In this document: positions 1 to 6,417 of the stretch, piece by piece
How the letters are laid out: each line of letters starts with the position of its first letter
How positions within the stretch are numbered: the stretch's first letter is position 1
Source of the DNA: NBML01 sp029939535
GTDB taxonomy: Bacteria > Desulfobacterota > Desulfobacteria > Desulfobacterales > Desulfobacteraceae
NCBI GenBank assembly: GCA_029939535.1
Contig: JAOZST010000196.1
Span: 1 to 7,054 of the forward strand
Direction: 5' to 3'
Length of the DNA stretch: 7,054 bases
Translations under genes and position numbers: made by a program
The notes under the pieces: generated by a model
The model's database searches: none
Told to the model about the DNA's origin: nothing
What the model saw: the letters and a program-made list of their open reading frames with translations, nothing else

Positions 1-748
1 CTGACAGGCTTTCCCCCCCGCCCAGGGGTGTGGAAATATTAAATGTAACCACATGGTCATCAGGGACAGGGTTGCCTATATTATCAGTAACTAAGAAAGT
101 AATGATGGACGTGTTTGGGGTGCCGGAACCTGCAACACCAATAGTCCCGGGAATAACACTGTCAATCAAGATAGCAGCCGGCTGCTGCATTTCGCTGGCA
201 ACCTTAAATACAATAGCATCAGTTCCAACAATTATTTCAGTTGGATCAATCATAGCGTATATTTTAACATCGCCCCCAGAGCTTTCTGCTTGATAAACAA
301 CATCAGCATAGCCATTCACGGTTGATTTAATTGGTTCAATTTTCCCAGAATCGGTTATAGAATTAATTGTCCAATAAGTCTTAATATCAACTTCATTACC
401 ATCAATATCAACAAATGTCTCCAAGGAAATATCAGTGGAAATGGCAATAATGAAAAAGTTAACTACAGTACCATCTTCCACAGGGCTCCTTACTATGGAA
501 CCATTATCATATGTTATTTCCTTAAACACATGGGCCCGTATGGTTGCTTGACCACCAGGGGAAAGAAAATCACCTTGTTCCAGACTAGGAATTGAAAGTT
601 CCAGACCATAAGAAGTAGAAACTTCGGTAAGCAAATCTTCTGGATCGCTATTGCCTTTGGTTTCTGGAAAACTGCCTCCGCTGCCGCCGCAACTTGATAC
701 CATGAATAATAAGAATAACAACGTGCTCAGGTGTTTTATGGATCTCAT
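1..748 (-). CDS. Ig-like (Big_1/invasin-type) domain lipoprotein, 3' end outside window
   Basis: Partial gene: 249 codons are present from an ATG at 748 and the frame is still open at the left edge. The protein starts with a lipoprotein signal: K5 and H6, a hydrophobic stretch L10-M16, then V17-S18-S19-C20 as lipobox, so Cys20 would be lipidated. A flexible GGSGGS linker follows. The residue after Cys is Gly, not Asp, which favours outer-membrane sorting if Lol rules apply. Residues about 33-183 form a beta-rich region. From about 192 a second unit begins, with the pattern 'TFLVTDNIGNPVPD' and then 'FNISTPLGGG', characteristic of Big_1/invasin-like Ig domains (VTD..GNPV.....V.F). Further Ig repeats are likely beyond the edge. 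A GGGGA at 755-759 lies 7 bases before the ATG and supports this start. It is transcribed divergently from gspC. A role in surface structure or adhesion is inference from the domain type; no catalytic motif is visible. Confidence 0.85.
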   Translation of the reverse strand, partial: MRSIKHLSTLLFLLFMVSSCGGSGGSFPETKGNSDPEDLLTEVSTSYGLELSIPSLEQGDFLSPGGQATIRAHVFKEITYDNGSIVRSPVEDGTVVNFFIIAISTDISLETFVDIDGNEVDIKTYWTINSITDSGKIEPIKSTVNGYADVVYQAESSGGDVKIYAMIDPTEIIVGTDAIVFKVASEMQQPAAILIDSVIPGTIGVAGSGTPNTSIITFLVTDNIGNPVPDDHVVTFNISTPLGGGESLS

Positions 749-764
749 TTTTATTCCCCATATC

Positions 765-796
765 GTGTGAGTGATTTGTTTGGTGTGAGTGATTTG
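765..796. repeat. Two perfect 14-bp direct repeats in the lipoprotein leader
   Basis: GTGTGAGTGATTTG occurs at 765-778 and again, without mismatch, at 783-796, an 18-bp period with 4 bases between copies. The pair ends 17 bases upstream of the lipoprotein ATG (748) and lies downstream of the candidate -10 on the minus strand, so it would sit in the 5' leader. It may be a tandem binding site for a regulator or simply a short duplication; the sequence does not decide this. Confidence 0.6.
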
Positions 797-808
797 CTGT
801 TTGCAAAT
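792..808. promoter_or_regulatory. Small dyad ATTTGC-N5-GCAAAT
   Basis: A perfect 6-bp inverted repeat with a 5-base spacer (ATTTGC 792-797, GCAAAT 803-808) overlaps the second 14-bp direct repeat. It lies just downstream of the likely start point set by the TATAAT at 820-825. Its size and place fit an operator, but such a short AT-rich dyad can arise by chance. Confidence 0.25.
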
Positions 809-819
809 TTATTCCTCGT

Positions 820-857
820 ATTATATGTATTTAGGGTAGTGGTGATTCTGTTGTCAA
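820..857 (-). promoter_or_regulatory. Candidate promoter of the Ig-like lipoprotein gene
   Basis: On the minus strand there is a perfect TATAAT (825 down to 820), preceded by a perfect TTGACA (857 down to 852). The 26 bases between them are too many for a normal sigma-70 promoter, so either the -10 works with a poor -35 (GAATCA, 848-843, 17-base spacing) or with an activator. Transcription would start near 812 and give a leader of about 65 bases before the ATG at 748. Confidence 0.35.
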
Positions 858-937
858 GCAAAATATGAAAACCGGAAGAGATTTCGGGCATCCCGTGCTG
901 TAGAATAAATTTGCCGTGTTGTTTTTTTGCTGCCTGT

Positions 938-968
938 TTGACAAGGGGTGGTATAAAAAGGCTATAGA
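938..968 (+). promoter_or_regulatory. Candidate promoter of gspCD
   Basis: A perfect TTGACA at 938-943 is followed by TATAGA at 963-968 with a 19-base spacer (longer than the ideal 17). It is the only convincing -35-like element between the lipoprotein and gspC. It leaves a leader of about 45 bases, which contains an 8-codon open frame (ATG 975, TAA 999-1001) in phase with gspC. Confidence 0.35.
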
Positions 969-1019
969 ACCGTCATGGAAAAATCAAATAAGGACGTGTA
1001 AACATTTGAATACAGGGAT

Positions 1020-1808
1020 ATGAAATACATCTTTCCAATACTAATCACTCTTTTTATGGCAGCAAACGTATGTTTTTCTGTTGAAAGGCCGCAAAAACTT
1101 GAGGTAACAAACCTGGGACTGATTCTAAGGGGAACGGTGGTAGGCATTCCTGAAGCTTATGCTGTGATTGAAGATAAAAAAATACGTCATCAATTTTTAT
1201 ATAAAGTCGGGGATTCAATCCAGGATGCAAAAATTAAAAAAATTTTAAGGTGTAAGGTGATTCTTACCTATCAAGGGAAAGATCAAATGCTTGAAATACA
1301 GGAAACCAGTTTAGATCAAATCCCTGAAATGGAGGGGGAAAATTTAAAACAAATCCCTGGAATGGAGGGGAAAAGTTCAGAACAAATCCCTGAAACAGGA
1401 GGAAATAGTAAAAATAATCCCGTGCTCAGAATCCCTGCAGGAAAAACAGGGTTAGGAAAAGCACCTGCCGGCAAAATTTTGAGTGAATTTTTATCGGATA
1501 ATATAAATGTATTGTTCAAGCAGGTAAAATTCAGACCCCATATTAAAGACGGCCAGCGAGATGGTCTTATGGTCTTTGGGATACGGCCTGATTCAGGAAT
1601 CAGTCAAATGGGGTTTAGAAATGGGGATATTCTTAAAGATTTTAATGGAATACCCATTACCTCTTCTGAGGATATTCCAGGACTTATTTCTGAGATGATA
1701 AGAGCAGATAAGGCTAAAATAACCATAACCCGTCGTGGAAAAATAGAGGAATGGATTTTTCAGGTTGGTAAAGATGGTGTTTTATTGAAGAGTAAAGTGA
1801 ATGAATGA
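1020..1808 (+). CDS. gspC: Type II secretion system protein GspC (HR and PDZ domains)
   Basis: GspC is the inner-membrane/periplasmic subunit that contacts the GspD secretin and helps select or gate cargo in type II secretion. The 262-residue protein has a single N-terminal hydrophobic segment (about 3-20). An HR domain at about 30-94 shows the typical 'LILRGTVVG', 'AVIED', 'Y.VGD.I.DAKI..I....VILTYQGK' pattern. A low-complexity linker (95-157) contains three 11-residue repeats, and a PDZ domain covers about 170-250 (GLMVFGIRPDSG, GFRNGDILKDFNG, ITITRRG). The linker between membrane segment and HR domain is unusually short for the family. The start is forced: TAA at 999-1001 closes the frame upstream, and the next in-frame ATG (1056) would destroy the hydrophobic segment. 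The nearest purine-rich stretch (AGGGA, 1014-1018) is only 1 base from the ATG, so initiation may be weak. The end overlaps gspD by 4 bases (ATGA), implying translational coupling. Confidence 0.88.
   Translation: MKYIFPILITLFMAANVCFSVERPQKLEVTNLGLILRGTVVGIPEAYAVIEDKKIRHQFLYKVGDSIQDAKIKKILRCKVILTYQGKDQMLEIQETSLDQIPEMEGENLKQIPGMEGKSSEQIPETGGNSKNNPVLRIPAGKTGLGKAPAGKILSEFLSDNINVLFKQVKFRPHIKDGQRDGLMVFGIRPDSGISQMGFRNGDILKDFNGIPITSSEDIPGLISEMIRADKAKITITRRGKIEEWIFQVGKDGVLLKSKVNE
1311..1409 (+). repeat. Three 33-bp coding repeats in the gspC linker
   Basis: Three consecutive 33-base units (1311-1343, 1344-1376, 1377-1409) encode the 11-residue repeats LDQIPEMEGEN, LKQIPGMEGKS and SEQIPETGGNS. The core QIP(E/G)(M/T)(E/G)G is kept and the rest varies. 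They lie between the HR and PDZ domains and would form a flexible acidic spacer. In-frame unit gain or loss could change the length of this arm. Confidence 0.8.
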
Positions 1809-3760
1809 TACTGTCATATAGCAGCGGCAAAAATAGCAGCAGCAAAAAATGGGTATTGCCAGTTTTTATTTTGTATGTTTTTTATTCAGCCTTGCCGATT
1901 TATAGTAGTAATGGTTTTGCTGCCGATTCTTCAGAACAGGCAGACCAGGCGAAACCGGCAGAACAGGTTAGCTCAGGTTCACAATTTGTATCCATGGATT
2001 TTAATAATGTTGATATTCATGTGTTCATTCAATTCATCAGCAAATTAACAGGCAGAAATTTTGTTGTGGACAGCAGGGTAAAAGGAAAGGTGACTATTAT
2101 ATCCCCCACAAAAATATCAGTAAAAAATGCCTGCAAGGTGTTTGAGTCTGTTCTTGAAATCAATGGTTTCTCCACGGTTGAGTCAGGTCAGATTATTAAA
2201 ATTCTTCCAGCACCAGATGCAAAGGGGGACAATCTTGATACACAAATAGCCTCCAGACCTGGGCAGTCAGGCAGCCTGGATGATAAAATTGTAACAAGGA
2301 TAATTCCCCTGGAATATGCAAGATCCGATGAACTGAAGAATTTATTTACTCCCCTGGTCCCCAGGGGTAGTGTTGTCCTGTCATATCGTGATACCAATAT
2401 GCTCATCATAACTGCAACACGTTCAAGTATTGACAGGCTGTTAAAAATTATAGGGGTCATTGATATCCAGAGTATTGGAAAAATAATTTCCGTGATACCC
2501 ATAAAATATTCAGATGCCAGGAATATGGTTCAAAGCCTTTCTTCAATCTATACCGCCAGGGTAAAATCCATAAGGGGAAAGAAGAATACAGATCAGGTTG
2601 TGAAGTTTGTTGCGCATGAGAGAACCAATTCAATTATTCTTCTGGCCAGCAAGTTAGAAACCGACAGGATCAGCAGATTAATAGATCTTCTGGATCAGAA
2701 GGTTCCCAGGGGGGAAGAGAAGATACGGGTTTATTCCCTTGAGCATGCGTCTGCTGAAAATCTTGTTAATGTATTGGCGGAAATTCCCGTCGCAGATACA
2801 GAAAAGGCAGCTCCCGGCCAGAAGAAAACGCCAATCTTATCAAATAAAGTAAAAATCCTGGCAGATAAAACAACCAATAGTCTGATTATCATGGCTGACA
2901 TGGAAGACTATCCTGTACTGGAAGAAGTTATTAACAAACTGGATATTCCAAGGGCAATGGTTTATATCGAATGCCTGATTATGGAAGTAGGTGTAACCCG
3001 GGGTTTGACCATTGGAACTGAATGGAGAATTATCGAAAGCTTTAACGAAAACAACAAAGTTGTCTTTGGAGGTTTTGGGGGTACGGGGGACAGCGGGTAT
3101 GAGAATCTTGCTGGAATTGCTGAAGGAGGAATGCCTGAGGGTTTTTCTGTCGGCTTTATGGGCAAGGCCTTTAATATCGGCGGGGTCACTTTTCCGAATA
3201 TCCCGGCTGTTGTACAGGCCTTTCAAAGAGATAAAGGGGTTAATATTATTGCCACTCCCCAGGTGCTGACCACTGAAAATGAGGAAGCCACCATCATCGT
3301 TGGTCAGAATGTACCTTACCAGGCAAGGTCAGCAGCAGAATCCGGCAATGAAACCTATAGTTCCTATGAATACAAAGATGTGGGTCTCACCCTTAAAATC
3401 AAACCCCAGATCAGCAAGGATAAACTGGTCCGGCTCAATATTTTTCTGGAACTCATCCAGCTTGATTCCGTCAACCCATCAAGTCCGGACAGGCCCACCA
3501 CTTTAAAACGAAAAATTGAAACCGCTATTATTGTGGAAGATACCAACAGTGTCGTTATGGGCAGCCTTATTGATGAAGCCACAACAAGAACTATCACCAA
3601 GACACCCTGCCTTGGTGATATTCCAGGACTTGGCTGGGCATTCAAATCAGTGGATGAAGGCGGAGAAAAGACCACTCTTTATGTTTTTTTAACACCCCGG
3701 GTTGTTAAAAATCCATTGGAATTGGATGAAATATATAAAGAAAAAAAAGAAGATATGTAA
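1805..3760 (+). CDS. gspD: Type II secretion system secretin GspD
   Basis: GspD forms the multimeric outer-membrane channel of the type II secretion system. The 651-residue protein has a long basic N-region and a hydrophobic core (about 16-32), with probable signal cleavage after GFAA (40/41). N0 covers about 61-135 (MDFNNVDI, GRNFVVD..VKGKVTI). N1 (163-221), N2 (226-298) and N3 (306-382) are three ring-building repeats; each has a 'YS/LEYA/LEHA' start and a 'TNSLIIMA'-like strand. The C-terminal secretin core (about 385-634) carries VGQNVPYQ (499-506), GLTLKIKPQIS (527-537), the conserved P-C-L-G-D-I-P-G-L-G-W-A-F motif (601-613) and FLTPRVV (628-634). Only about 17 charged residues follow, so there is no S-domain for an AspS/PulS-type pilotin. 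The start is the ATG in the ATGA overlap with gspC. Type IV pilus PilQ or type III secretins are less likely because N0-N3 with an upstream gspC is the T2SS pattern. No gspE follows. Confidence 0.93.
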   Translation: MILSYSSGKNSSSKKWVLPVFILYVFYSALPIYSSNGFAADSSEQADQAKPAEQVSSGSQFVSMDFNNVDIHVFIQFISKLTGRNFVVDSRVKGKVTIISPTKISVKNACKVFESVLEINGFSTVESGQIIKILPAPDAKGDNLDTQIASRPGQSGSLDDKIVTRIIPLEYARSDELKNLFTPLVPRGSVVLSYRDTNMLIITATRSSIDRLLKIIGVIDIQSIGKIISVIPIKYSDARNMVQSLSSIYTARVKSIRGKKNTDQVVKFVAHERTNSIILLASKLETDRISRLIDLLDQKVPRGEEKIRVYSLEHASAENLVNVLAEIPVADTEKAAPGQKKTPILSNKVKILADKTTNSLIIMADMEDYPVLEEVINKLDIPRAMVYIECLIMEVGVTRGLTIGTEWRIIESFNENNKVVFGGFGGTGDSGYENLAGIAEGGMPEGFSVGFMGKAFNIGGVTFPNIPAVVQAFQRDKGVNIIATPQVLTTENEEATIIVGQNVPYQARSAAESGNETYSSYEYKDVGLTLKIKPQISKDKLVRLNIFLELIQLDSVNPSSPDRPTTLKRKIETAIIVEDTNSVVMGSLIDEATTRTITKTPCLGDIPGLGWAFKSVDEGGEKTTLYVFLTPRVVKNPLELDEIYKEKKEDM

Positions 3761-3787
3761 GAATCAACCAGTAAAGTCAGGAGTTTT

Positions 3788-3815
3788 TTGACAAAATGCT
3801 TTTTTTTGTTCTAAG
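3788..3815 (+). promoter_or_regulatory. Candidate promoter of the cyclase gene
   Basis: In the 122-base gap after gspD there is a perfect TTGACA (3788-3793) and, 16 bases on, TCTAAG (3810-3815, 4 of 6 matches to the -10 consensus). It leaves a leader of about 60 bases. I see no convincing terminator for gspCD in the gap, so read-through from gspD is also possible. Confidence 0.35.
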
Positions 3816-3871
3816 GTGGAAACAAAAATTTTTATTTGTAGTAATTATTCTTAAATAATCACAATCAATCC

Positions 3872-3880
3872 AAGGAGGAG
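3872..3880 (+). promoter_or_regulatory. Very strong Shine-Dalgarno of the cyclase gene
   Basis: AAGGAGGAG ends 2 bases before the ATG at 3883 and is close to a full complement of the 16S 3' end. It contrasts with the weak sites of gspC and of the downstream genes, fixes this start and suggests high translation. Confidence 0.8.
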
Positions 3881-3882
3881 TT

Positions 3883-4830
3883 ATGAAAAATTATAGAACT
3901 ATTGTTACAATTGTTACAATGTTTTTTGTCCTGATGATGACCCTTACCATCTCACCGGCCATGGGGGAAAGCACAAACCTATGGGATGTTTACAACAACG
4001 TTTTGAAAAAAGCGAAATACGTTGATTTAACCCATGCATTCAGCCCAACTATTGCTGTCTGGCCAGGCTTTGGCCAGGCTAAGTTCAAACCATCGGTATC
4101 TAGCAAAAAATATGAGGGTTATTGCGAAATCGGTGAGGCTTTTGAGTATAAAAAACACGGTTTTATAGCCACATCCTATGAATTGGTCACGGATCAGTAT
4201 GGAACCCAGTTGGATCCGCCGGCTCATTTTTACGAATATGGAGCCACCATCAGCGATCTGCCAGCCACCTATGCCGTCAGACCCCTTGTGATTATTGACA
4301 TACATGACAAAGTTATGAAAGATCCAGGCTATCATGCCACCATCGATGATATCAAAGCCTGGGAGTCCAAATATGGAGAAATTCCTGAAGGGTCTGTTGT
4401 GGCCATTCGATCTGACTGGTACAAGAAATGGAAAGAAACAGACCGCTTTGCTGCAAAACCTTTTCCCGGTACAAAACTGGATGCTCTCAAACTGCTCCAT
4501 CTGGACCGGAAAATCCTTTTCCACGGGCATGAACCCCTGGACACGGACACCACACCCAACCTGGAAGGAGAAAATTGGTTGTTGAAAAACAACTTCTGCC
4601 AGGCTGAGGGAATGATGAATCTTGATAAGGTTCCACCGAAAGGTGCATTGGTAATGATCGGTTTTGCAAAACCAGAAGGTGGAACCGGCGGCTATGCAAG
4701 GTATGTGGCCATTTGCCCGTCGGACTGGGAATATGGAAAATCCATTGAGGAATTACCCGGCGCTCCTTTGCCCAAACAACCCTATCCAAATAAAAGAGAT
4801 AAAAATGGTGTATTAAGGCCCACACCATAG
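3883..4830 (+). CDS. Exported cyclase / kynurenine formamidase-like family protein (PF04199)
   Basis: Member of the cyclase family of metal-dependent amidases and lactonases (KynB, isatin hydrolase, trans-dienelactone hydrolase relatives); the substrate cannot be named. Of 315 residues, 1-28 form a signal peptide (K2, R5, hydrophobic 7-24, AMG/ES cleavage), so it acts in the periplasm. The mature domain opens with 'VDLTHAFSPTIAVWPG' (47-62). The signature region is Q105-Y-G-T-Q109-L-D111-P-P-A-H115-F. In KynB the equivalent HxGTHxD supplies two His and one Asp ligand; here both His are Gln, while Asp111 and His115 remain. Downstream are 'VVAIRSDW' (172-179), H214-G-H216-E-P-L-D-T-D (candidate later His ligand) and Q240-A-E242-G-M-M-N-L-D (candidate Glu ligand). 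Length suits a family member with a signal peptide. The proline-rich tail (292-315) is not part of the usual core. It lies downstream of gspD in the same direction with its own candidate promoter and ribosome site. Confidence 0.82.
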   Translation: MKNYRTIVTIVTMFFVLMMTLTISPAMGESTNLWDVYNNVLKKAKYVDLTHAFSPTIAVWPGFGQAKFKPSVSSKKYEGYCEIGEAFEYKKHGFIATSYELVTDQYGTQLDPPAHFYEYGATISDLPATYAVRPLVIIDIHDKVMKDPGYHATIDDIKAWESKYGEIPEGSVVAIRSDWYKKWKETDRFAAKPFPGTKLDALKLLHLDRKILFHGHEPLDTDTTPNLEGENWLLKNNFCQAEGMMNLDKVPPKGALVMIGFAKPEGGTGGYARYVAICPSDWEYGKSIEELPGAPLPKQPYPNKRDKNGVLRPTP

Positions 4831-4938
4831 AAAATAGTCCGATAGATTGATTTGATGATGTGAATATTGGTTCTCAAGTTATAGTTTCAGCTTGAAAGTT
4901 ACATTGCTGACCAAGGGCGGTATTGTCCTGCAAGAGTT

Positions 4939-6030
4939 TTATATTTCTTCTATCACATCTACAAACAGGTCTTTAGCGTCATTGAATAAGGTATCGATCT
5001 CTTCAATGACGCTGGTTTTTTCAATCCTTTTATTCAGAATTCTTAATTCATGCAGACATTTATTCCGATATTCCTGGTCACTTTCAAAGGTATCAAACAG
5101 GCTGATTAGTTTTTTGATCATTTGATCTGTTTTCTCCAGGGCGTTGGAACGGAATGTCTGCATTTTTTCACGTTCAACCCGTTGATGAAAAATTTGAACA
5201 TCTGTCAGCAATTGTTCCGCTTCAGTCAACAGGGGATAGGGATATGAGGATTTGATGATTTCGGAAAGTCTTCTGTACTTTGAAAAAATCTGTTTATCGT
5301 TTTTAATTTTCGTCAGGCTGGTTTCAAAGGCCTGCATCTGGTCGATAAACACCTGCCAGAATGGGAGGGTTTGATTGTAAAATTTTGTCAATACTGCAAT
5401 AGTTTCTGCCAGTTGAATAATCTTTGATTGATATTTCAAGCAGGTTTGAATTATTGAATAGGAATCCTGCTTTTCAAGAATTTTATCAAGCAGCACTGTC
5501 CCGTTTTTAATTTCTTTACTCCCGGGGAAAAAAGGCGGTTCTGCCAGGGGTGCATAGGATGTCAGCCTGTTCTGCCAGATTTTCAGCTTGCTGATAAGGT
5601 GACGCGAAAATGTATATTGATCAGCCCCTTCCGGCGATGCTGGCAAAAAAGATATGCAATTTTTTTTAACTTGTTCAAAGCTTTGCATATCGACTTGCCT
5701 GTTTATCACAACAAAAACATTAGTGTCTGGATTCTCGATCAGCATCTGCTTTGTTTGCCGTGGTGAAGCGGTATGTTCTTTGATATAGAAATGAACCTTT
5801 AACTCTTCAGCGAGCCAGAAAATGGTCTGAGGTATCTCCTGAATTGAAAGATCATCCAACAGCGTTGAAGATGATATTAAAATATTTAGCGCGACTGGAC
5901 CGCTGACTTGATACTCTTTTTCAATAAAAGAAAATACCTTATCCATATTTTTTGACATACGGTCTTCAAAACCGAAGGTCATCTGTCTTGGTCCAAGTAC
6001 CACCTTTTTGACAAGTATAGTTGAGATCAC
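4939..6030 (-). CDS. BrxC/PglY-like ATPase C-terminal fragment (probable remnant)
   Basis: 363 residues with no signal peptide or membrane segment. The order of motifs resembles the extreme C-terminal part of BREX P-loop ATPases BrxC/PglY. 'FFPGSKEI..GTVLLDKIL' (about 167-185) corresponds to their PGK-type segment. A helical stretch (220-290) has 'FYNQTLPFW' and then 'LSEIIKSSYPYPLLTEAEQLL'. The end (about 320-363) reads 'YRNKCLHELRILNKRIEKTSVIEEIDTLFNDAKDLF'. BrxC/PglY are about 1,200 residues; the Walker A/B ATPase domain is absent, so roughly the first 70 percent is missing. The usable start is GTG at 6030 with a weak TTGGA upstream. The frame stays open 16 more codons to a TAA at 6079-6081, and those codons also look protein-like (VRRIENWIGP), as expected of a broken gene. 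It is convergent with the cyclase gene, and no other BREX gene is in view. The family call rests on remembered motif patterns without alignment; an unrelated helical protein is possible. Confidence 0.5.
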   Translation of the reverse strand: MISTILVKKVVLGPRQMTFGFEDRMSKNMDKVFSFIEKEYQVSGPVALNILISSSTLLDDLSIQEIPQTIFWLAEELKVHFYIKEHTASPRQTKQMLIENPDTNVFVVINRQVDMQSFEQVKKNCISFLPASPEGADQYTFSRHLISKLKIWQNRLTSYAPLAEPPFFPGSKEIKNGTVLLDKILEKQDSYSIIQTCLKYQSKIIQLAETIAVLTKFYNQTLPFWQVFIDQMQAFETSLTKIKNDKQIFSKYRRLSEIIKSSYPYPLLTEAEQLLTDVQIFHQRVEREKMQTFRSNALEKTDQMIKKLISLFDTFESDQEYRNKCLHELRILNKRIEKTSVIEEIDTLFNDAKDLFVDVIEEI

Positions 6031-6165
6031 AGGTCCAATCCAATTTTCAATCCGTCTTACTGACGCTGAGAGTCTGGGTTAATATGTCGCCGGAACCTAT
6101 CATTTTTTTCTGAAAAGGCCGGTATGCCTCACTCAAATGGTGATATCCCCTCACAGGTTTGCAGA

Positions 6166-6180
6166 GCCTGCTTTGCAGGC
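6166..6180. repeat. Compact hairpin GCCTGC-TTT-GCAGGC
   Basis: A perfect 6-bp GC-rich stem with a 3-base loop. No T-run follows on either strand, so it is not a standard Rho-independent terminator. TTTGCAG also occurs as a direct repeat (6158-6164 and 6172-6178). It may be part of a small dispersed palindromic repeat. Confidence 0.5.
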
Positions 6181-6365
6181 AAAGGGAATCCGTCTTTTCT
6201 TTACCATGGAAAGTTCAGAATCAGCAAGTAACCTTTAAATGTTTTTGGATGGATTAGGATAATCCAATGACCTAGGCCAGATCAAGGTAGATTGTAAGGC
6301 CTGCCACTGCTGTCATGCTCCTTTGAGTTTTTTCTTCTTTATACTTTTATATGAAAAAGAATCTC

Positions 6366-6417
6366 ACCACAGAGTTCACAGAGGACACCGAGAATAGAAC
6401 TCTGTGTGCTCTGTGGT
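6366..6417. repeat. Imperfect 52-bp palindrome of the ACCACAGAG type (REP/MITE-like)
   Basis: The left arm ACCACAGAG (6366-6374) pairs with CTCTGTGGT (6409-6417). The inner arm CACAGAG (6377-6383) pairs with CTCTGTG (6400-6406). A 2-base internal mismatch separates the two stems, and the loop is 16 bases (6384-6399). The CACAGAG unit is itself repeated within each arm. Palindromes built on ACCACAGAG/CACAGAG recur in intergenic regions of many environmental bacteria (recollection, not a search). There is no open frame in it. It ends 24 bases before the transporter remnant. Confidence 0.7.

Noticed and set aside
30..293. Plus-strand open frame of 87 codons
   Set aside because: It lies antisense inside the Ig-like lipoprotein gene, has no ribosome site, and its protein shows no family features; the minus frame has a clear lipobox and Ig motifs.
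975..1001. 8-codon upstream frame as a regulatory leader peptide of gspC
   Set aside because: No ribosome site of quality and no codon bias or attenuator hairpins around it; noted only as context for gspC initiation.
1311..1409. CRISPR-like array
   Set aside because: The repeats are in frame, adjacent without spacers, and encode a protein linker.
2840..3226. Minus-strand open frame of 128 codons opposite gspD
   Set aside because: Shadow of the strongly conserved secretin frame; composition is that of an antisense reading.
3844..3859. ATTATT-CTTA-AATAAT inverted repeat as a gspD terminator
   Set aside because: A stem of only A-T pairs with no following T-run is too weak to call; it also lies nearer the cyclase start than gspD.
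4027..4530. Minus-strand open frame of 167 codons opposite the cyclase gene
   Set aside because: Antisense shadow of a gene with clear family motifs and a strong ribosome site on the plus strand.
4831..4938. Possible bidirectional terminator between the convergent cyclase and BrxC-like genes
   Set aside because: Only a 5-bp TTTCA-GCT-TGAAA hairpin without a T-run is present, not enough to support a terminator.
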